Shown: positions 1 through 12,939, counted from the stretch's first letter. The stretch: DNA of 64,000 nucleotides from Tetrastigma voinierianum (GCA_016808115.1 JAEQBH010006843.1:1-64000); one strand, 5' to 3'. Notes: generated by a model from the sequence alone, not told the origin. Made by a program: numbers and translations.

Positions 1-728
1 GAGGACTATACAAGTGTTAGAGGACATGTTGTGAGCATGCGTCCTGGATCATAAGTACTTTGGGAAGAGCTTGCCCTTAGTGGAGTGCACAACAACGATT
101 GCAGGCGGTATACGAGATGTGCCGTATGAGGCATTGTATGGGAGGCCATGTAGATCCGTTATGTTGGGTAGGAATTGGGAGAGAGCTCGTCGCGGTCTGA
201 TCGATTAGAGACACCTCAGGAAGGTGAGCGATACGACGGCGTCTTCTCCGCATTTCAGGCCGGCGGGAAGAGCTATGTGGATGTGTGACGTCGACCCTTA
301 GAGTTCGAGGTTGGGGATCATGTCTTCTTGAAGGTTATGCCTAAGAGGGGAGTGGTCAGGTTCGGCAAGCGAGGAAAGCTATCGTCGAGGTTCATTGGGC
401 CCTTCGAGATGCTGAGGATGAGGCAGCATTGCGTACCGGTTGAGCTGCCGCCCGACATGTCGGTGTCCACGGGTGTTCAAATGCTCCATGCTCCGGAAGT
501 ATACTCCAGATCCAACTCTTGTGGTGGATTGGGGATAGATAGAGGTTGACACGGATGGGACCTTCGAGGAGGGACCAGTGTGCATTATTGATAGTCATGA
601 TCAGGTTTTGCGGCCTTAAGGCCCAGTGAGGAGCTAGTGAGTCTTTATGGAACTATGGGTGGAGGAGTCAGCGTGGAGGCGAGGACACGATCAGTATATG
701 CTTCTTGTTTTAGGGATGAAGGTACGTG
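1..728 (+). pseudogene. Tekay-like Ty3/gypsy polyprotein, C-terminal end of integrase
   Basis: This is the tail of a chromovirus-type gag-pol polyprotein, the part of integrase that follows the catalytic core. Near the start, translation gives VLEDMLRACV and PYEALYGRPCRS, which are typical of the distal core. At 328-420 there is LKVMPKRGVVRFGKRGKLS followed by the GPFE motif, the conserved Tekay/Del block before the chromodomain-like tail. Near 530-600 come VDWG- and GTFEEGPVC-like remnants. The reading frame is broken several times: the block at 328-549 is open, but the DNA upstream and downstream lies in other frames. A polypurine stretch and an LTR follow, as expected for the 3' end of an element. 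The rest of the polyprotein lies left of the window. The family call is firm; the exact end of the ORF is not. Confidence 0.85.
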
Positions 729-833
729 GTTTTGATCGTTTAGATTTAAATGATGTTTACATGCATGGTAGAGTGCGTTGCGTATGCGTGTAGTGATTCT
801 TGTAATTGTCCGAATTTCGGGACGAAATTCCTT

Positions 834-845
834 TAACGAGGAGAA
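834..845 (+). other. Polypurine tract before Tekay-like 3' LTR
   Basis: A purine-rich run (AACGAGGAGAA) sits directly before the TGTAAG start of the 2-kb LTR. This is where plus-strand priming occurs in LTR retrotransposons. Position and composition are seen; function is inferred from family knowledge. Confidence 0.7.
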
Positions 846-2846
846 TGTAAGACGAAATTCCACGATTTACGGAAAAATGGCAAAATCGTAATTTTAGATT
901 CTGAAAATTGTTATTTCGGTTAAAAATCCGAATTTATTCTCTAGATCTTGGATGAAGAAGCGAATTTCAGTTGGAATCGTCTGAGGAAATCTGGCTAGCG
1001 TAAAATTTAGTTGAATTAGGGACGGACGGAATTTACGTGTTTTTAGTCCCGACTTTTCGAGTCTTGAAGTAAGTATTTTCGATGCAAGAAAGTCACATAT
1101 AACATGTACTCATGTGCCGCTAAGTGGTATGAGTAGATAAATGATGAAAATGGACGTAGAGATAGGCTAGAGATGTGGCAGGAAATGAAGGGACGTAATG
1201 AATTCGATTTATGGGATTTGATTTAAGTCATTTAAAGGACAAAACTTGGCATAGTGTCTTCTCCTTCATTCGTAAAGAGAAAAAAACATGGGAAACCATA
1301 AACACATCAGTAGATTTTCTTTTGTTTGCAGTGGTGAGAGGTCGACTTCTCTCCAAAATATTAGGCGGTAGTTAGTACGGTCTTTGGAGACGAAGGAAGG
1401 CGCTCTACGCGGAAGGGGCTTGTGGGTACTAGATTTAAGGAGTTAAGGGCATGACTATGAGGTGGGGGTTTCTCTCTGCTTCGGGTTTATTCACTCTTTA
1501 AGTCTTTCTTGTGTTTGAGTCGATTGGCGGGTTAGGGATGTTTGATCCCGGTCAACCAGAAAGCCGAATTAATATGAAATTTTGAAATCAAAATGGTGCA
1601 GCAGTAGACCAATTTGCTTGGGGCGTGAATTGTATATTTATATGTTAAATCATGTAGTGATTGAAATTAGATGGGAATGGTAGTGAAATGCGGAGTTCCT
1701 GAAGTGAATCGATGAATTGTGATTTTTAGGAATAGTAGCAGGGGTTTTTCGCTATTCCCAACTTGATGTTACGAAATATATTTTTGTGTGAAAACGTGTA
1801 TGGTCGAGTGATTCGGTCGAATTTCGTGTTTGATCGTGTAGTGAGCTAATTTTGATGTATGAATTGATTAATTACATGACATGATTGTGTGATTGGATAT
1901 TATGTGGATATGTGCATATTTACATATTTGCATGTGATTAGACTGTATTGGAATTGGCGTCACGTACGTTAGTATGCCTTTGGAACACCACAGGGCCCAT
2001 AGGAGTGAGTGCATAGAGATGAGTAGAAAATGTTTGGAGGGTTGTCTAAAAATAGTATTAATTGCTCGGACAGTCCAAATTAAAAATATCCAATCGTCGG
2101 AGGCGGCTCAATTGATATTCATCGGAGGAATTAGTCCGCAAGCAAAATAATATATCAGAATGCGTCGAGAGCGGCGATTGATATATACATGGAGGAGAGG
2201 TTGTCCACTAACAAAACAATAATTTTTCATACGAGGCAGGCGAGTGTGAGAGAAGTCGGTGAGGACTGGGATCTAAAGTTGGTCATGTAGACATTGAAGT
2301 AGGATCGTCGTTTCTTTGAATGTATGTTTATTTGGAACGTTAACGGCTGCTGGCTTGGGTGGAGAGTAGCGAGTTAAGGGCGATTCCCACTGCGAGCATT
2401 AGCTCACCTTGTCGAGGGATATTATTTTACAGGTACAGGGAGCGTGCGAGGGGACGGCTTGTCCTAGGGATTGAGGATTAGAAGAAAGTTGGGTTGTGGC
2501 TTTGGTTGATGATATATACATGTATTGAAATGTCTAATTTTAATATATGTATTGTATAAAAGTGAAAATATTGTAACTCTTGTAACTATTTGTTATATAG
2601 TTGGATTCATAGTTAGTATGTATTATGAGTATCGTTTGTGGGCCCAAGTGGCCGTATTACTCATGTGATTGGATATATTGGATATATTTGATATATTGCA
2701 CTGTTTGGGACAGGTATATGTAGGTTTTGTATTTTGGTAGAGTTCGCTGCAGGCTGCACGTTCTCGTCGAGAAATGTCGGTCCTTGGGACGTGCGGTGTT
2801 TCCGGGGAGTTGACGGGTGAGTCGCGGACTGGGTTTGGGCGTCACA
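846..2846 (+). mobile_element. 3' LTR (2001 bp) of Tekay-like gypsy element
   Basis: It begins TGTAAGACG and ends GGGCGTCACA. Three more full copies of the same LTR family lie in this window (10337-12308 plus, 33538-35541 minus, 61436-63440 plus), with lengths of 1972-2005 bp. It directly follows integrase and a polypurine tract, so it is a 3' LTR. The flanking five bases on its right are CTAAA. It contains diverged sub-repeats around the motif CAATCGTCGGAGGCG (2080-2250). The closest relative in the window is the 5' LTR at 61436, with 32-bp (1233-1264) and 43-bp (1628-1670) blocks identical to 61819-61850 and 62213-62255. Confidence 0.9.
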
Positions 2847-3530
2847 CTAAATGTTCGATAGTAGGAGTTTTAAACCATTAACAAAAATAAATCTATATTT
2901 TCCTTTCTTTAAACTAGCCATATAAATTATTTTATTTTTTGCGATAAAGAAAAAAGAAGAAAAGGATAGGTTCCCCAGTAAAGCAATTGTTTTGTAGAAG
3001 CTTGTATAAAATTTACATTTCAAGTCCATTTAAAATATTAAAATATAAATTGATGTAATCCTTTAAAAGATATTTACAGTGTCCAATGACTTGAGAACAT
3101 AACAATAAACAAATAAATAAACACGATGTCATATTAATTCACTCAAATTGTTTTCTTTTAGTTTTGCTCCAATTCTATACCTTTTTGTTTTCATTTAAAA
3201 AATATTCATAACAATATTTTAGCTCCTAGGCCAGTCTTATTAATAATTGCATCACCTTGCACCTAAGTTTAAACTTTTTTTGGTAAACTAATTAATTAGT
3301 GTTCTCTTATGTTATACATATAGGAGTTTACGTTAATTAGTGGATGTTGTATCGGCGCAATTTATAATGATGAGGGGTGATTTTTTTATCCTTTTTAGCC
3401 TGAAATAATTCATCTACATCTCTTTTAATCATTTTATTTCTCAATAAGATGGTTATTCCACACGGATCTTGATTTTTAATTTGTTTTTTTTGTAATTTTT
3501 TCATTGACTTTTTGTGGCGTTGGGAGGATT
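2847..3530. other. AT-rich intergenic DNA, nothing recognised
   Basis: Strongly AT-rich sequence after the Tekay LTR. I see no coding similarity, RNA gene or clear terminal repeats. Short open frames here have no recognisable composition or motif. Confidence 0.5.
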
Positions 3531-4104
3531 ATTAATGTTACTAAAATTGAATGTAATAACTATTAATTTAATTCAAAATTTGTCTTTAATATCCAAGTAA
3601 TTGTCAACTTTGGGCGTACTATATTAAAATTTAAAATTATTTTAGGTCGAATCGATAAAATCGACCATGTTTATCTATTGAAGCATCACATAATCATTTT
3701 ATTATTTGACTCTTAATGAGCTGTGGATTTCAAATTCATTAAATTAATTTTAACCTTCACTCTTTCCATATTTTCTATTAATTTATCAGGATTTCCATAA
3801 TAATATTATCTAGACATTAATGTTATTAATAAAATTGAATGTGATAACAATTAATTCCGATTTCCAAAATTATCTTTAATAACTAGGAAGTATTGTCATT
3901 AGACGTACAATCTCATTAAGAATTTTAAATTATTTTAGATCTAATCTCTATAAAATCCTGCTTATGTTGGGGCATCAAATAATCATTTTTATTATTAGAT
4001 ATAATGAAACCACATGTTTCAAGTTAATTAAATTAATTTTAACTTGCACTCATTGTATTTTACATTAATTTAACTAGAGTTCTTCATAACATTATTATCT
4101 AGAC
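3531..4104. repeat. Two-copy tandem duplication, about 287 bp per unit
   Basis: Copy 1 (3531-3815) and copy 2 (3816-4104) both begin ATTAATGTTA and end TATCTAGAC, and they align along their full length. Shared landmarks include the run around TTTAAATTATTTTAG and the TAATCATTTTTATTATTAGA-type stretch. They differ by many substitutions and small indels, so the duplication is old. No coding content. Confidence 0.8.
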
Positions 4105-5266
4105 AAAACAAATATCATTTATCTGTGTGTATATATCAAATGATGAAATTGTAACCACATATTCTAAATGTCATGACAAACATCGTCTTATATCTATATA
4201 AAACAATTGTAAGCGAAAATAAATAATGGTACTTAATGTAGTTTCTAGAAAAATAAAATTATATAAATGATAGAGGGTGGCCGATTTGATATTTGGCCTG
4301 TAATCCATCTTTTCATAAGGTCTTCAAATTCTTTGAAAAGCCCAAAAATACATAGTCCTAACTAGTCCCTTATAACACCTGAACACTAAAATCGCCACGA
4401 CTTTCTGTTGGATCATCACGAAATTTTACAAGAAGGTAGATCAACACATGAGGAATCAATTGACCGAAATTTGTTCAAAATCATCCTTACCTTTTATATG
4501 CCATTTGGAAATCAAAACCAAAATCACCACCAATCGCCCACACAAAGATTGGATCATCATGTGAAATTTTTGTGAGGGTAGAACACCACAAAAGATATTT
4601 ACTAGTCCGATTTCGTCCAAATCCAGAAATTTTGCCCTGAGTAGCATACGAAGCCATAAGCTAAAACCATTGTCGATTCTTGCATAGAGCAGATTGCCAT
4701 GAAATTTTAAAAGGAAGGAATTAGAGCATAAGAAGGATCGACGGCCCCGATCAGGCCAGAGCGTGCCCCACTTGCTCTGAGGAGATCAGAGGCGTAAGTC
4801 CTAGTCTCGACCAATTTGGGTGGCGTGTATGGGTGCGTGTTGAGTCTTCCGGCGACCCTCTTCCTCCCATTGACCGTCCTTTGTATCCCCTGCATGATTT
4901 TGGAGTTGGTTCAATAAGTTAGGGCTTCGATCGACACGAAAAACAATGAACATTAATATGCATAAGTTCTTCTTTGAGTATTTATTACATAATTATCCAA
5001 TAAATCCGATTTCTACATAAAATTATCCAATAAATAAATAAACTAATCAAGGAGGAATACCTAATCTTATGATTAGCCTCCAAGTTATATCCCAAAAGAA
5101 AATATAATCAAACTTCTACCATGGATTAAGACTAAAACAAAATTATTCATTCATACAAAACTATAAATAACATGAATCATAGAACCTATGAGCCATACAT
5201 CTAATTGCATCAAATATACATGTAAATAATAAAAGGATTCGATTTATTACACATCGATTCAATCAA
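4105..5266. other. Unassigned AT-rich DNA with eroded LTR-like patches
   Basis: 4380-4700 has repeated phrases such as GGATCATCA followed by an (A/G)AAATTTT run, a style seen in plant LTRs. 4740-4890 is a short GC-richer patch. I could not define element ends or a gene. On the minus strand this interval would be the internal side of the LTR-like feature that starts at 5282. Confidence 0.3.
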
Positions 5267-5267
5267 G

Positions 5268-5279
5268 GCTTTGATACCA
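5268..5279 (-). other. Primer-binding-site-like motif (initiator Met tRNA type)
   Basis: GGCTTTGATACCA is the reverse complement of a TGGTATCAAAGCC motif, one base away from the standard plant PBS TGGTATCAGAGC. It sits next to the LTR-like block that starts at 5282, giving a minus-strand element whose body would lie to the left. A second partial copy (GGCTTTGATA) occurs near 5334. Confidence 0.5.
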
Positions 5280-5281
5280 AC

Positions 5282-6000
5282 TGAAGGCTGGATCATGATT
5301 AAACATGATGTGTGATAAACTAATTGTTAAGGCTTTGATATGTATCTCATACGTATGGGCAGCAGAAAAAACAAAATTTATCAAAAGCCAACCATGGATC
5401 ACTTGGATCTTGCATAGTCGGATCACACCAAGCATAGTTAGGAAGAAAGTTCATACCTTTCTTGTCGTTTGGGTGTAGTCAGCTTCCTTTGATGTAGATC
5501 AACCTCCAATGGCGTGGATATGCAACAAAGTGAGTGCTCCAAGTATAGCAACGCCTCTAATGGTGATCCACACGAAAATGTGGAAGGAAACCACAATGGA
5601 ATGACTTCAAACACCTAAGAATTGTGCTAGCCACTCTAGGATTAAAGAGAGTGAAGGCTATGGAGAAGAGAGTGAAGTTCAAACTCTTTCTCTCTTTGGT
5701 AATTGCTAGATCTTGAAAATATGTAGCTAGGGTCCTATTTTTTAAGACAGGGTGAGCAAAACATAGGAGTACCCTCATTAATGAAATTGGCCAACCAGCC
5801 ATCCCATGCATGTGGATGGTTACCTCATGGGCTTTAGGCCCAAGAGTGAGCCCAAAACTTTTTGCACCCATCCTTTAGACATTACTCCAAGACCATTACT
5901 CATAAAGCATGTCATTGAAGACTCTCTTTATGACATTTCCACTTTTGTTATAGATTCCAAATAATGATCCCTACAAGAATAACATGGTGGTTTCCTTAGT
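5282..6000 (-). mobile_element. Probable minus-strand LTR next to a PBS motif
   Basis: It begins TGAAGGCTGG beside the PBS-like motif and runs to about 6000 (ending near TTCCTTAGTAACA). It has the look of a long terminal repeat, with no coding similarity on either strand. The right end is not proven because no second copy is in the window, and no TSD could be matched. It could be a non-autonomous LTR element such as a LARD or TRIM. Confidence 0.4.
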
Positions 6001-7150
6001 AACAAGTTACAATAAAGAACACAAGCAAAAGAAATCCATAAAGATAAACTCTGTCCAATAAGGAAAAGAAAAAAGGGAGACATTTACAAATAGCTTGAAT
6101 CCCAAAATCAAAAGAGATAAGGTGAACAAGCTCCAAATACAAAATTTAAAACCCATGCTTAAAAAGAAGAAAATGATTTGTATAAATCATTGATTTCTAT
6201 AAATCAACGTAATCCTAAAACACATAATCTAGGGAACAATGGTTTCTATAAATAAGAAACAATGCTGGTTCTCTTCCTTGATTAAGAGTTTATTTCATAT
6301 TCATCATTTGCTAGGAACTAGATATAGAAATGTAGACCCCTTCGATGCATACCCAGCAGTGACATAGGGTTTCTTCAATTTTATGACAAAATAAACCTGA
6401 TCTGAAGGCATTTTGAGCCATTTATAGAAAAATTAGGGTAAATTTATACCTGATTTGAAGACGAGTCCACCACGTTTGTTGTATTTGATGGTCAAATCTC
6501 ATCCATGGGAACTTGTCTTTCTCAAGGCATTCCGTCTCTAGCAACTTCATTTGTGTAGTTGTCTGAGGGTGTGCGGAAAGATTGAGGTCGTTGGAGAGTG
6601 GTGACGGTGGTCGAAGGGGTGGTGGTGGCCGTTAGAATGGTCATCGATGATTGGAAGCCATAGGAGGAAGATGGTGATCGGTGTGAAAAGTAAGTCTCGT
6701 CAAAGAGAAGCCAATGTCTAAGAGAAGTCAATGACCCTGATAAATTTTCTTCTCCGTTTTCCTCAACTTCTTCCCAATATTTTCTTCAGTATTTTTTAAG
6801 GAAACTAATAGAGAAAATAATGTAATTTTTTCCTTTGTATTTTTTTCCCTTATGTTTTTCTGTTTGTCAAACTGTGAAAATCATTTTCCTCACTTTCCCT
6901 TATGTTTGCTAGGGAAAATCACTTTCCTTAGTATTTTTAGGTTCAAACATACCTTAAAAGAAACTCAATATTTTTCCCCTAATTTTTCTTCATTTAATCT
7001 CCAAGATCTTAGAAGGGTAAAGAAAGAATAAACCAACAAAATTAATCATAAAGGGAATGATTAGGTTATAAATCTCCTTTGCGGAATAATTTTCCTCTTG
7101 AGTTTTGTTAGAGATATTTCTTATCATAATCTTAGGAAAATATAAATCGC
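6001..7150. other. Unassigned intergenic DNA
   Basis: AT-rich sequence with a short GGTGGTGG-rich patch (6590-6640). Near 6760-6930 there is repetitive TTTTCCTTA-type text. I see no gene, RNA or element boundary. Confidence 0.35.
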
Positions 7151-7912
7151 ATACTTTTTAATAGAAAATTTGATTTCGCAATTGTTGTTGCACGAGTTGG
7201 TAGATCAAGCCGTGTGACGCCATTTATTCAACCAAATCCGATTTTGAAGTGAATATTCTGAAGATCAAAAGTTGATATTCTTTGGGATGGATAAAGAAGA
7301 CTATAAGATAATATTGAGCGGATCAAATTTGAAAGATTTGATCATATTTGGAGAGATTTCAATGGGAGGACAATATTCCATCTTGGTAAATATGGAAGAA
7401 AAACATGATTTTACAACTAACATGTTGGGAAAGATTAGGAATCATGATGATCCAGAATATTGAGGAAAGATCCCCTATAGGATATTAAATAGGGGGCATT
7501 GTTTTGAAGCAAGAGAGCACACAAGAAAGATGTAGAAGAACAAGGTGTTCTTAGGGGTTGAATACCTGTTGCAGGTATTGCCCAACTCTCTCAATGTTAT
7601 GGAAGTTCTATACATTTTGTTGATTGATGTTGTTGGGTGTGTGGGAGTCTAAATGTTTCTATTGGGGAATGAGAGATCTCTAAATATGTTTTACTATAAG
7701 AGAATTAGGTAAAGAAGGCATTGACAAAAGGAGGAGACTCTTCTCATATGAGACCAAATGTAACCTGATTGAGATATAATGAAATCCTTTGCTTTTAGGC
7801 ACAACCTCATGGATGTAGGCTTGGTCGAACCACGTAACTAATCTCTTGTGTATGTGATGTTTGTTGGTTTATTTTCATATTTTTATTTATGTCAAAATTA
7901 CACTGTCTCCAC
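7150..7912 (+). mobile_element. Copia-style LTR remnant
   Basis: The run from about 7470 to 7912 has the layout of a plant copia LTR. There is a promoter-like TATTAAATAGGG near 7486 and a 3' region with GGATGTAGGCTTGGTCGAAC and CACGTAACTAATCTC, followed by CTGTCTCCACA as a possible LTR end. No PBS follows the end. The left boundary is a guess. Similar phrases are common in U5 regions of plant copia elements; no copy is available here for alignment. Confidence 0.4.
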
Positions 7913-8135
7913 AGATGATCCATGATATGGTGCACCATGTTACATAACATGTGAGATTACTTGGTGCACCAACTAGTAGAACAACTTCTTTAACATATAG
8001 ATTTATGCCTTTGAGTTTCGTTGAATACGCTCAATACGATTACATCATTGAAGCAATTTGACAGATAACAAAAAGATTTGAGACTTTCTTTCACATCTTC
8101 CTCATTTCTGCATGCGTATTTATACATTAACCAAT

Positions 8136-8210
8136 TGTTAAAAGACATGATATTAATATTAAATCAAAATCCTACAAGTTTGAGCTTTTAAAAGAGTTAA
8201 TCGTTTAACA
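8136..8210 (+). mobile_element. Short TRIM-like LTR (75 bp) with degenerate PBS after it
   Basis: The block starts TGTTAAAAG and ends TTTAACA, so the ends are inverted (TGTTAAA/TTTAACA). It is followed by TGGTTGTAGACC, which resembles a mutated TGGTATCAGAGC primer-binding site. The block aligns with 13073-13147 (shared TGTTAAAAGAYATGATATT and TATTAAATC). Terminal-repeat retrotransposons in miniature have this layout. The call depends on that match. Confidence 0.45.
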
Positions 8211-9950
8211 TGGTTGTAGACCCCAAAATTTGCTTACATATTATTATTATTATTATTTAATATTACATATTTTATTTTATTATTATTTTTATATTCTCAT
8301 TTCCCTACCCTATGTTTCTCTTTTCACCCATCCCCTATGGGACCTAACCCAACTTAACCCCTTCTCTCTCTCTCCTCTTTTTGGGAGACCCAACTGGGTC
8401 CTCTTCTCCTCTCCCCCTTTCCGCTCTTCTTCTTCTTCTCTTCTTCCTTTTTCTCCATTTTGGGATTTTCTTCTTTCTTCTTCTATCTTATTTTCTCCTA
8501 CATTTTTACTCATAGTCTAAGAAATTGAAAGACAAATACTACAAAGGAGAAGACCCATATTTCCAAAGGTTCTATTTTTTTTCTATTTCTTTATTTTCTT
8601 ACATTTTCTTTTCTTTCTCTCTCACCACCACCATCATCGTCGGAAAACCAATTAAACGATCGTCGCCGGCAGTTGTTCCTCTTTTTCTTTTTTTTTGTCC
8701 CATTCTTTTTCCTTTATTTTCCTCCCATTTTTCACCACCCAAACATCATTTACTTTTATTTCCCTAACTTGTACATATTGAAGTCTCCATAAAAATGAAC
8801 AAATTTCTCTTTTATTATTTATACCTTTTTAACTTACCAAATATATGCTTGTGATTTGTGAGATATGGGCATGTTAATAGACGTGGAAATTTGTAATTAA
8901 TGAAATTTATATGATTGAAGATTGAATCTTGTACATGATATTTAGCATTTTGAGATATTATGTAGTATATTTTTGTATTTAAATAATTAGATTGGAATAT
9001 TTTGAATACAGTTTGGGTTGTTAAATTTCATATTAAAATGTTTTGGATGTAATTGTAAATTTTAATATATCAAATTGGCTTTGGATCATGTAAAATTAAA
9101 TTTTGTTGTACTTGAATATATCATATTTGGTGTTGTTAATTAACATAAAGTTATTTTATGGACTTATTTTTATTTAATTTAGTATGATTAAGTATTAGAT
9201 TTGTATATTGAATTAAACTTAAATTATTAGATAATTTAATGAGACTTAGGGCGTTTGTTTTTTTGGCTTTTTTCTAAAAGCAAATTGCTTTCAGAATTTA
9301 TACCATTTTGTTTTTTTTTTATTTTGGTATGACTTATTTCTGAATTTTTAAAATTTTCTTTTTAATAGAAAAAGTCATATTTTAAAAGGTAATAAGTATA
9401 TTTTAAAATATTCTTAAAATATTTTAAAATCTTTAAAACACACATAATATTTTAAAACAACAATCATAATATTTTAAAACAACAATAATAATATTTTAAA
9501 AGAACAATATTGTCATCAATCCATTTTTAATTATTAATTTTATATATTCTATTTTAATTATATAAAATAGGTAAATATAATAATTATTTTTTTAACAATG
9601 ATAATAATAAATTTTTTATCATAATAATTTTGTCTTTTTTATTTTTTATTTTTTATTAATATGTTAGGATGCTATATATATGTTATATATATATTTTTCA
9701 TTTTATCATAAAAATAAAGTTAAACAAATTGCTTTCTTTATATAATTAAGATATTAATTTTAAGCATATAAAAAACAAATAACTTCATACTTAATGGAAA
9801 TACAATGTTAAAAGAAACAATATTACTATTGGCCTTATTCAGCATTTAGTAAAACAACAAAGCACCCTTGGATTTGTATATCTGAACTTATTGTATTTTG
9901 GGCTAAATATTAAATTGGACTTTTTATAATTGCTATAAAGTTTGTGTGTT
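8211..9950. other. AT-rich and pyrimidine-rich DNA, possible eroded LTR
   Basis: It opens TGTAGACCCCAAAATTTGC, a phrase seen at gypsy LTR starts. Next come a TTA microsatellite (8239-8290), a CT-rich block (8350-8510, with TCTTCTTCTTC runs) and a long AT-rich tail. Apparent open frames on both strands at 8230-8770 follow from the low-complexity composition. No proven 3' end; an end near 10323 (TATGACA) has no matching TSD. Confidence 0.3.
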
Positions 9951-10116
9951 AATATAAGTTGTTAAATTAGTTTTGTATACTAATTATCAATTTGGGGAAT
10001 GTAAACTTGTGTTAATGACATATTTTATATTTTAATATAAGTTGTTAAATTAGTTTTGTATACTGATTATCAATTTAGGGAATGTAAACTTGTGTTAATG
10101 ACATATTTGATATTGT
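9951..10116. repeat. Two-copy tandem duplication, 83-bp unit
   Basis: AATATAAGTTGTTAAATTAG begins at 9951 and again at 10034, and the text after each copy is nearly identical through GTTAATGACATATTT. Only a few mismatches separate the copies, so this duplication is younger than the one at 3531. Confidence 0.9.
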
Positions 10117-10336
10117 CATATTAATTTATTTATTAATTTGAGACCATTAGCATCAATGAAAGTAATTGAATAAGTAATTTGATAAGTTTATTTTGCCTTT
10201 TATCTTTTAGGCTTATTTTGTTTTGAATGGGAAATTCTTATTACTTTTGTTGATTGAGTATGGATTCACGACAAGTGGAGGATCGACTTCAAAGGTCGAA
10301 TCACGTAAATTACAAGTATGACATTTGAGTATATTT

Positions 10337-12308
10337 TGTAAGACAGAAATTCGATTTCGAACAAGAATGAATCGTAATTTCGGTCTGAATTGTTAATTTA
10401 GGTTAAAGAAATCCGTAATTTATTCTATATATCTCGGATGACAAAGCGATTTCGTTGGAATTATGCCAAAGCGAAATCTAGCTAGCGTATAAAATTTCGT
10501 CGAATTAGAAGCGATCGGGAATTCTGGCGTTTTTCGAGGCATCGTTCGGATATCGTAAAGCGAATTCCGATCACGACAATCGCATATAACAATCTTTCAT
10601 GTGCTACAAGTGGTATGAGTAAATGATGAAAATGGACGGTAGAAATAGTCTTGAGATATCAGCTTGGGAAATGAAGAAGGGATGTAATGGTCGGTATGGG
10701 ATTTGATTTTTAAGTCGGCAAGGGCCAAAGTTGTAAAAGTGCTTGCTCCAGCAAATGAGCCAAAAAACGTGAAATGTTTTGGGGGAGATCCAGTAGCAGT
10801 TTTGAGATTTGCTTTAAAGAGAGATAAAACACTATGCAAAATCACGAGACGTCAGGCCGTCGCGATCTTCGGGACAAGAGGAGGCTGGCTACGGAGAGAG
10901 GCGTGGGTACCGGTGGGGAGTTCTATGACTTGAGGAAGGTAGGGTTTCTCCGTACTTGGGTTTGTCCTCTTTAAGTCTTTCACGAATGTTTGAGTTGAAT
11001 GGTAGTAGTAGTTTGATCGGTCCTGGCTTGGGATAGGAATTGTATATTTTGAAACCAAAATGGAGCAACCGGTGGCGCTCCACGGGTGCATTTGGGTTGA
11101 TTTAATTGTGCTTTTGTGATAAATCATGTAATTGGTTGGATGGTGGGAATGGCCATGGTGCGGAGTTCACTAAGTGAGCAGATGATTTTGTTATTTTTCG
11201 GAATACTAGCGAGGTTTAAAACTATTCGAGACGAGTGTTAAAAATATATTTTTGTGAAAATGTGTGTTTGGTCGAGTGATTTAAATTAAATTGTTCGTAT
11301 TTGATCATTGGCCAAAGTGAGCTAATTTTGATGTATGAATTAATTAATTTACATGACATGATTGTGTGAATTAAATTTTTGTAAATATATACATGTTTAT
11401 ATATTTACTGTGAATCATTGTATTGGAATTTAAATACATGTAATTATAATATCTTGTTGAGACAGCTGGGGTATAGAGTGAGTCACGTAAGATGATATAA
11501 ACGGTTCGGAGGGTTGTCTAAAAATATTAATTATCGGATTAGTCACGAATTAAAAATATCTTCGATCGTTGGAGCGGCCCAATTGATATTCATCGGAGGG
11601 TAGTCCACAAACAAATAATATATCAATCGTCGGAGGCGACGATTGAAATATCTGTCGGAGGGTTGTCACTGACATAAGACAAATAGAAATTCTCATACGA
11701 GGCTTAGGCGAGTGTGAGGAGAGTCGGTGAGGACTCGAGATGCGAGTTAGTCGGTAGACATTCAAGTAGGATCATGCATTTCTTGAATGTGTGTTTGATT
11801 GGAACATTGCAGCGCTGCGCTTAGGTGGTAGATGGCCCCGCTTAGGTGGTGAGTAGCCCACTTGAGGCGATTCCACTGCGGGCATTATTTCGCACTTGTC
11901 GAGGATATTTTGCGGTGCGGGGAGCATGCGGGGGACGGCTCGTCTGAGGGCGGGGATTAGAAGAAGGCGAGGTTGTAGACTTTGGTTCTGATTTAAACAT
12001 GTATTAGAACTCTTATAAGTTTGATATATGTTGTATGAGAAATGCATATATTAACTCTTGTAACTATTGGATATAGTTGGTATGTATATTGAGTATTGTT
12101 TATGGAAATTTTTACAGTGGTCGTATTACTCGTGTGATTGGATATATTGGATTATATTGTATTTTGTTTGGGACGAGGATATGCGGGTTTGTATTTAAGT
12201 AGAGCTCGTGAAAGGTGCGCGCGTTTTGTGTGTCGGGTCACTGGAGCATTCCGCAGTATTCAGCGGAGTTGTGGGTAGTCGACGGACGCGCGAGGTTGGG
12301 GCGTCACA
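10337..12308 (+). mobile_element. Solo LTR (1972 bp) of the Tekay-like family with TSD TATTT
   Basis: It starts TGTAAGACAG and ends GGGGCGTCACA. The five bases on each side are identical: TATTT at 10332-10336 and at 12309-12313. It aligns with 846-2846 along its length, although several blocks are diverged. No internal region is attached, so this is a solo LTR left by recombination between the two LTRs of a full element. Small open frames inside it (for example 10597-10845 minus) are not genes. Confidence 0.92.
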
Positions 12309-12313
12309 TATTT

Positions 12314-12939
12314 CTCATCTCTCATTGATGTCTAATTTTATTTTATAATATATTTTTGTAATTCATTCTTATATATATTTGTTGTATGAAAATTGAGCGT
12401 ACGGTTTATAATTTATGTGTTAATAGGAAGAATAATTCAATAATTTTTAATTTAATAAAACAAGTTCGCCAATATGTTTTTTTCTAACGAATAAACCTTT
12501 TTCTTTAACAAAGAAAGTTAAATATGATTTTTTTATTATAAAAAAGAATTTAAAATTTGTTTAAATAAAATTCATTTAACTTTTTTATGTATTGAGTCAT
12601 GTAATTTTTTTTTGGTATTTATAATTATTTAATTAATTATCACAATTCTCTAAACTTGTTTAGTAAAGACTGTTTTTATATGAGCCTAGAGTACTGCGGC
12701 TCATTCTTAGTACATTCTAGATAGGTAACTTCTGCTGTGGTTGGAGCTGGAGTTTTATGAATATGTCTTTTTCTAAATAAGGTGTCGCATAAGGTTTTAT
12801 TTCTTATTTTGTTTTCCCTTTTAAAAAAATAACAAAATAAGTGATGACTATAATTTTTTTAAAAGAATTTTTTTTTTCACAATAAAAAACAAATATTGTC
12901 ATCGAGTGGGGATGCACATGAAAAAATGCGATTACATAA
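12314..12939. other. AT-rich intergenic DNA
   Basis: No gene, terminal repeat or RNA recognised. It contains homopolymer-rich text (A and T runs at 12480-12900). Confidence 0.5.

Noticed and set aside
8230..8767. Phe/Leu/Ser-rich open frames on the plus strand and Glu/Arg-rich frame on the minus strand
   Set aside because: Both come from low-complexity pyrimidine-rich DNA; no start context or family resemblance.
10597..11127. Overlapping open frames inside the solo LTR
   Set aside because: They are on both strands, are not conserved in the other three LTR copies, and lie wholly inside a non-coding repeat.
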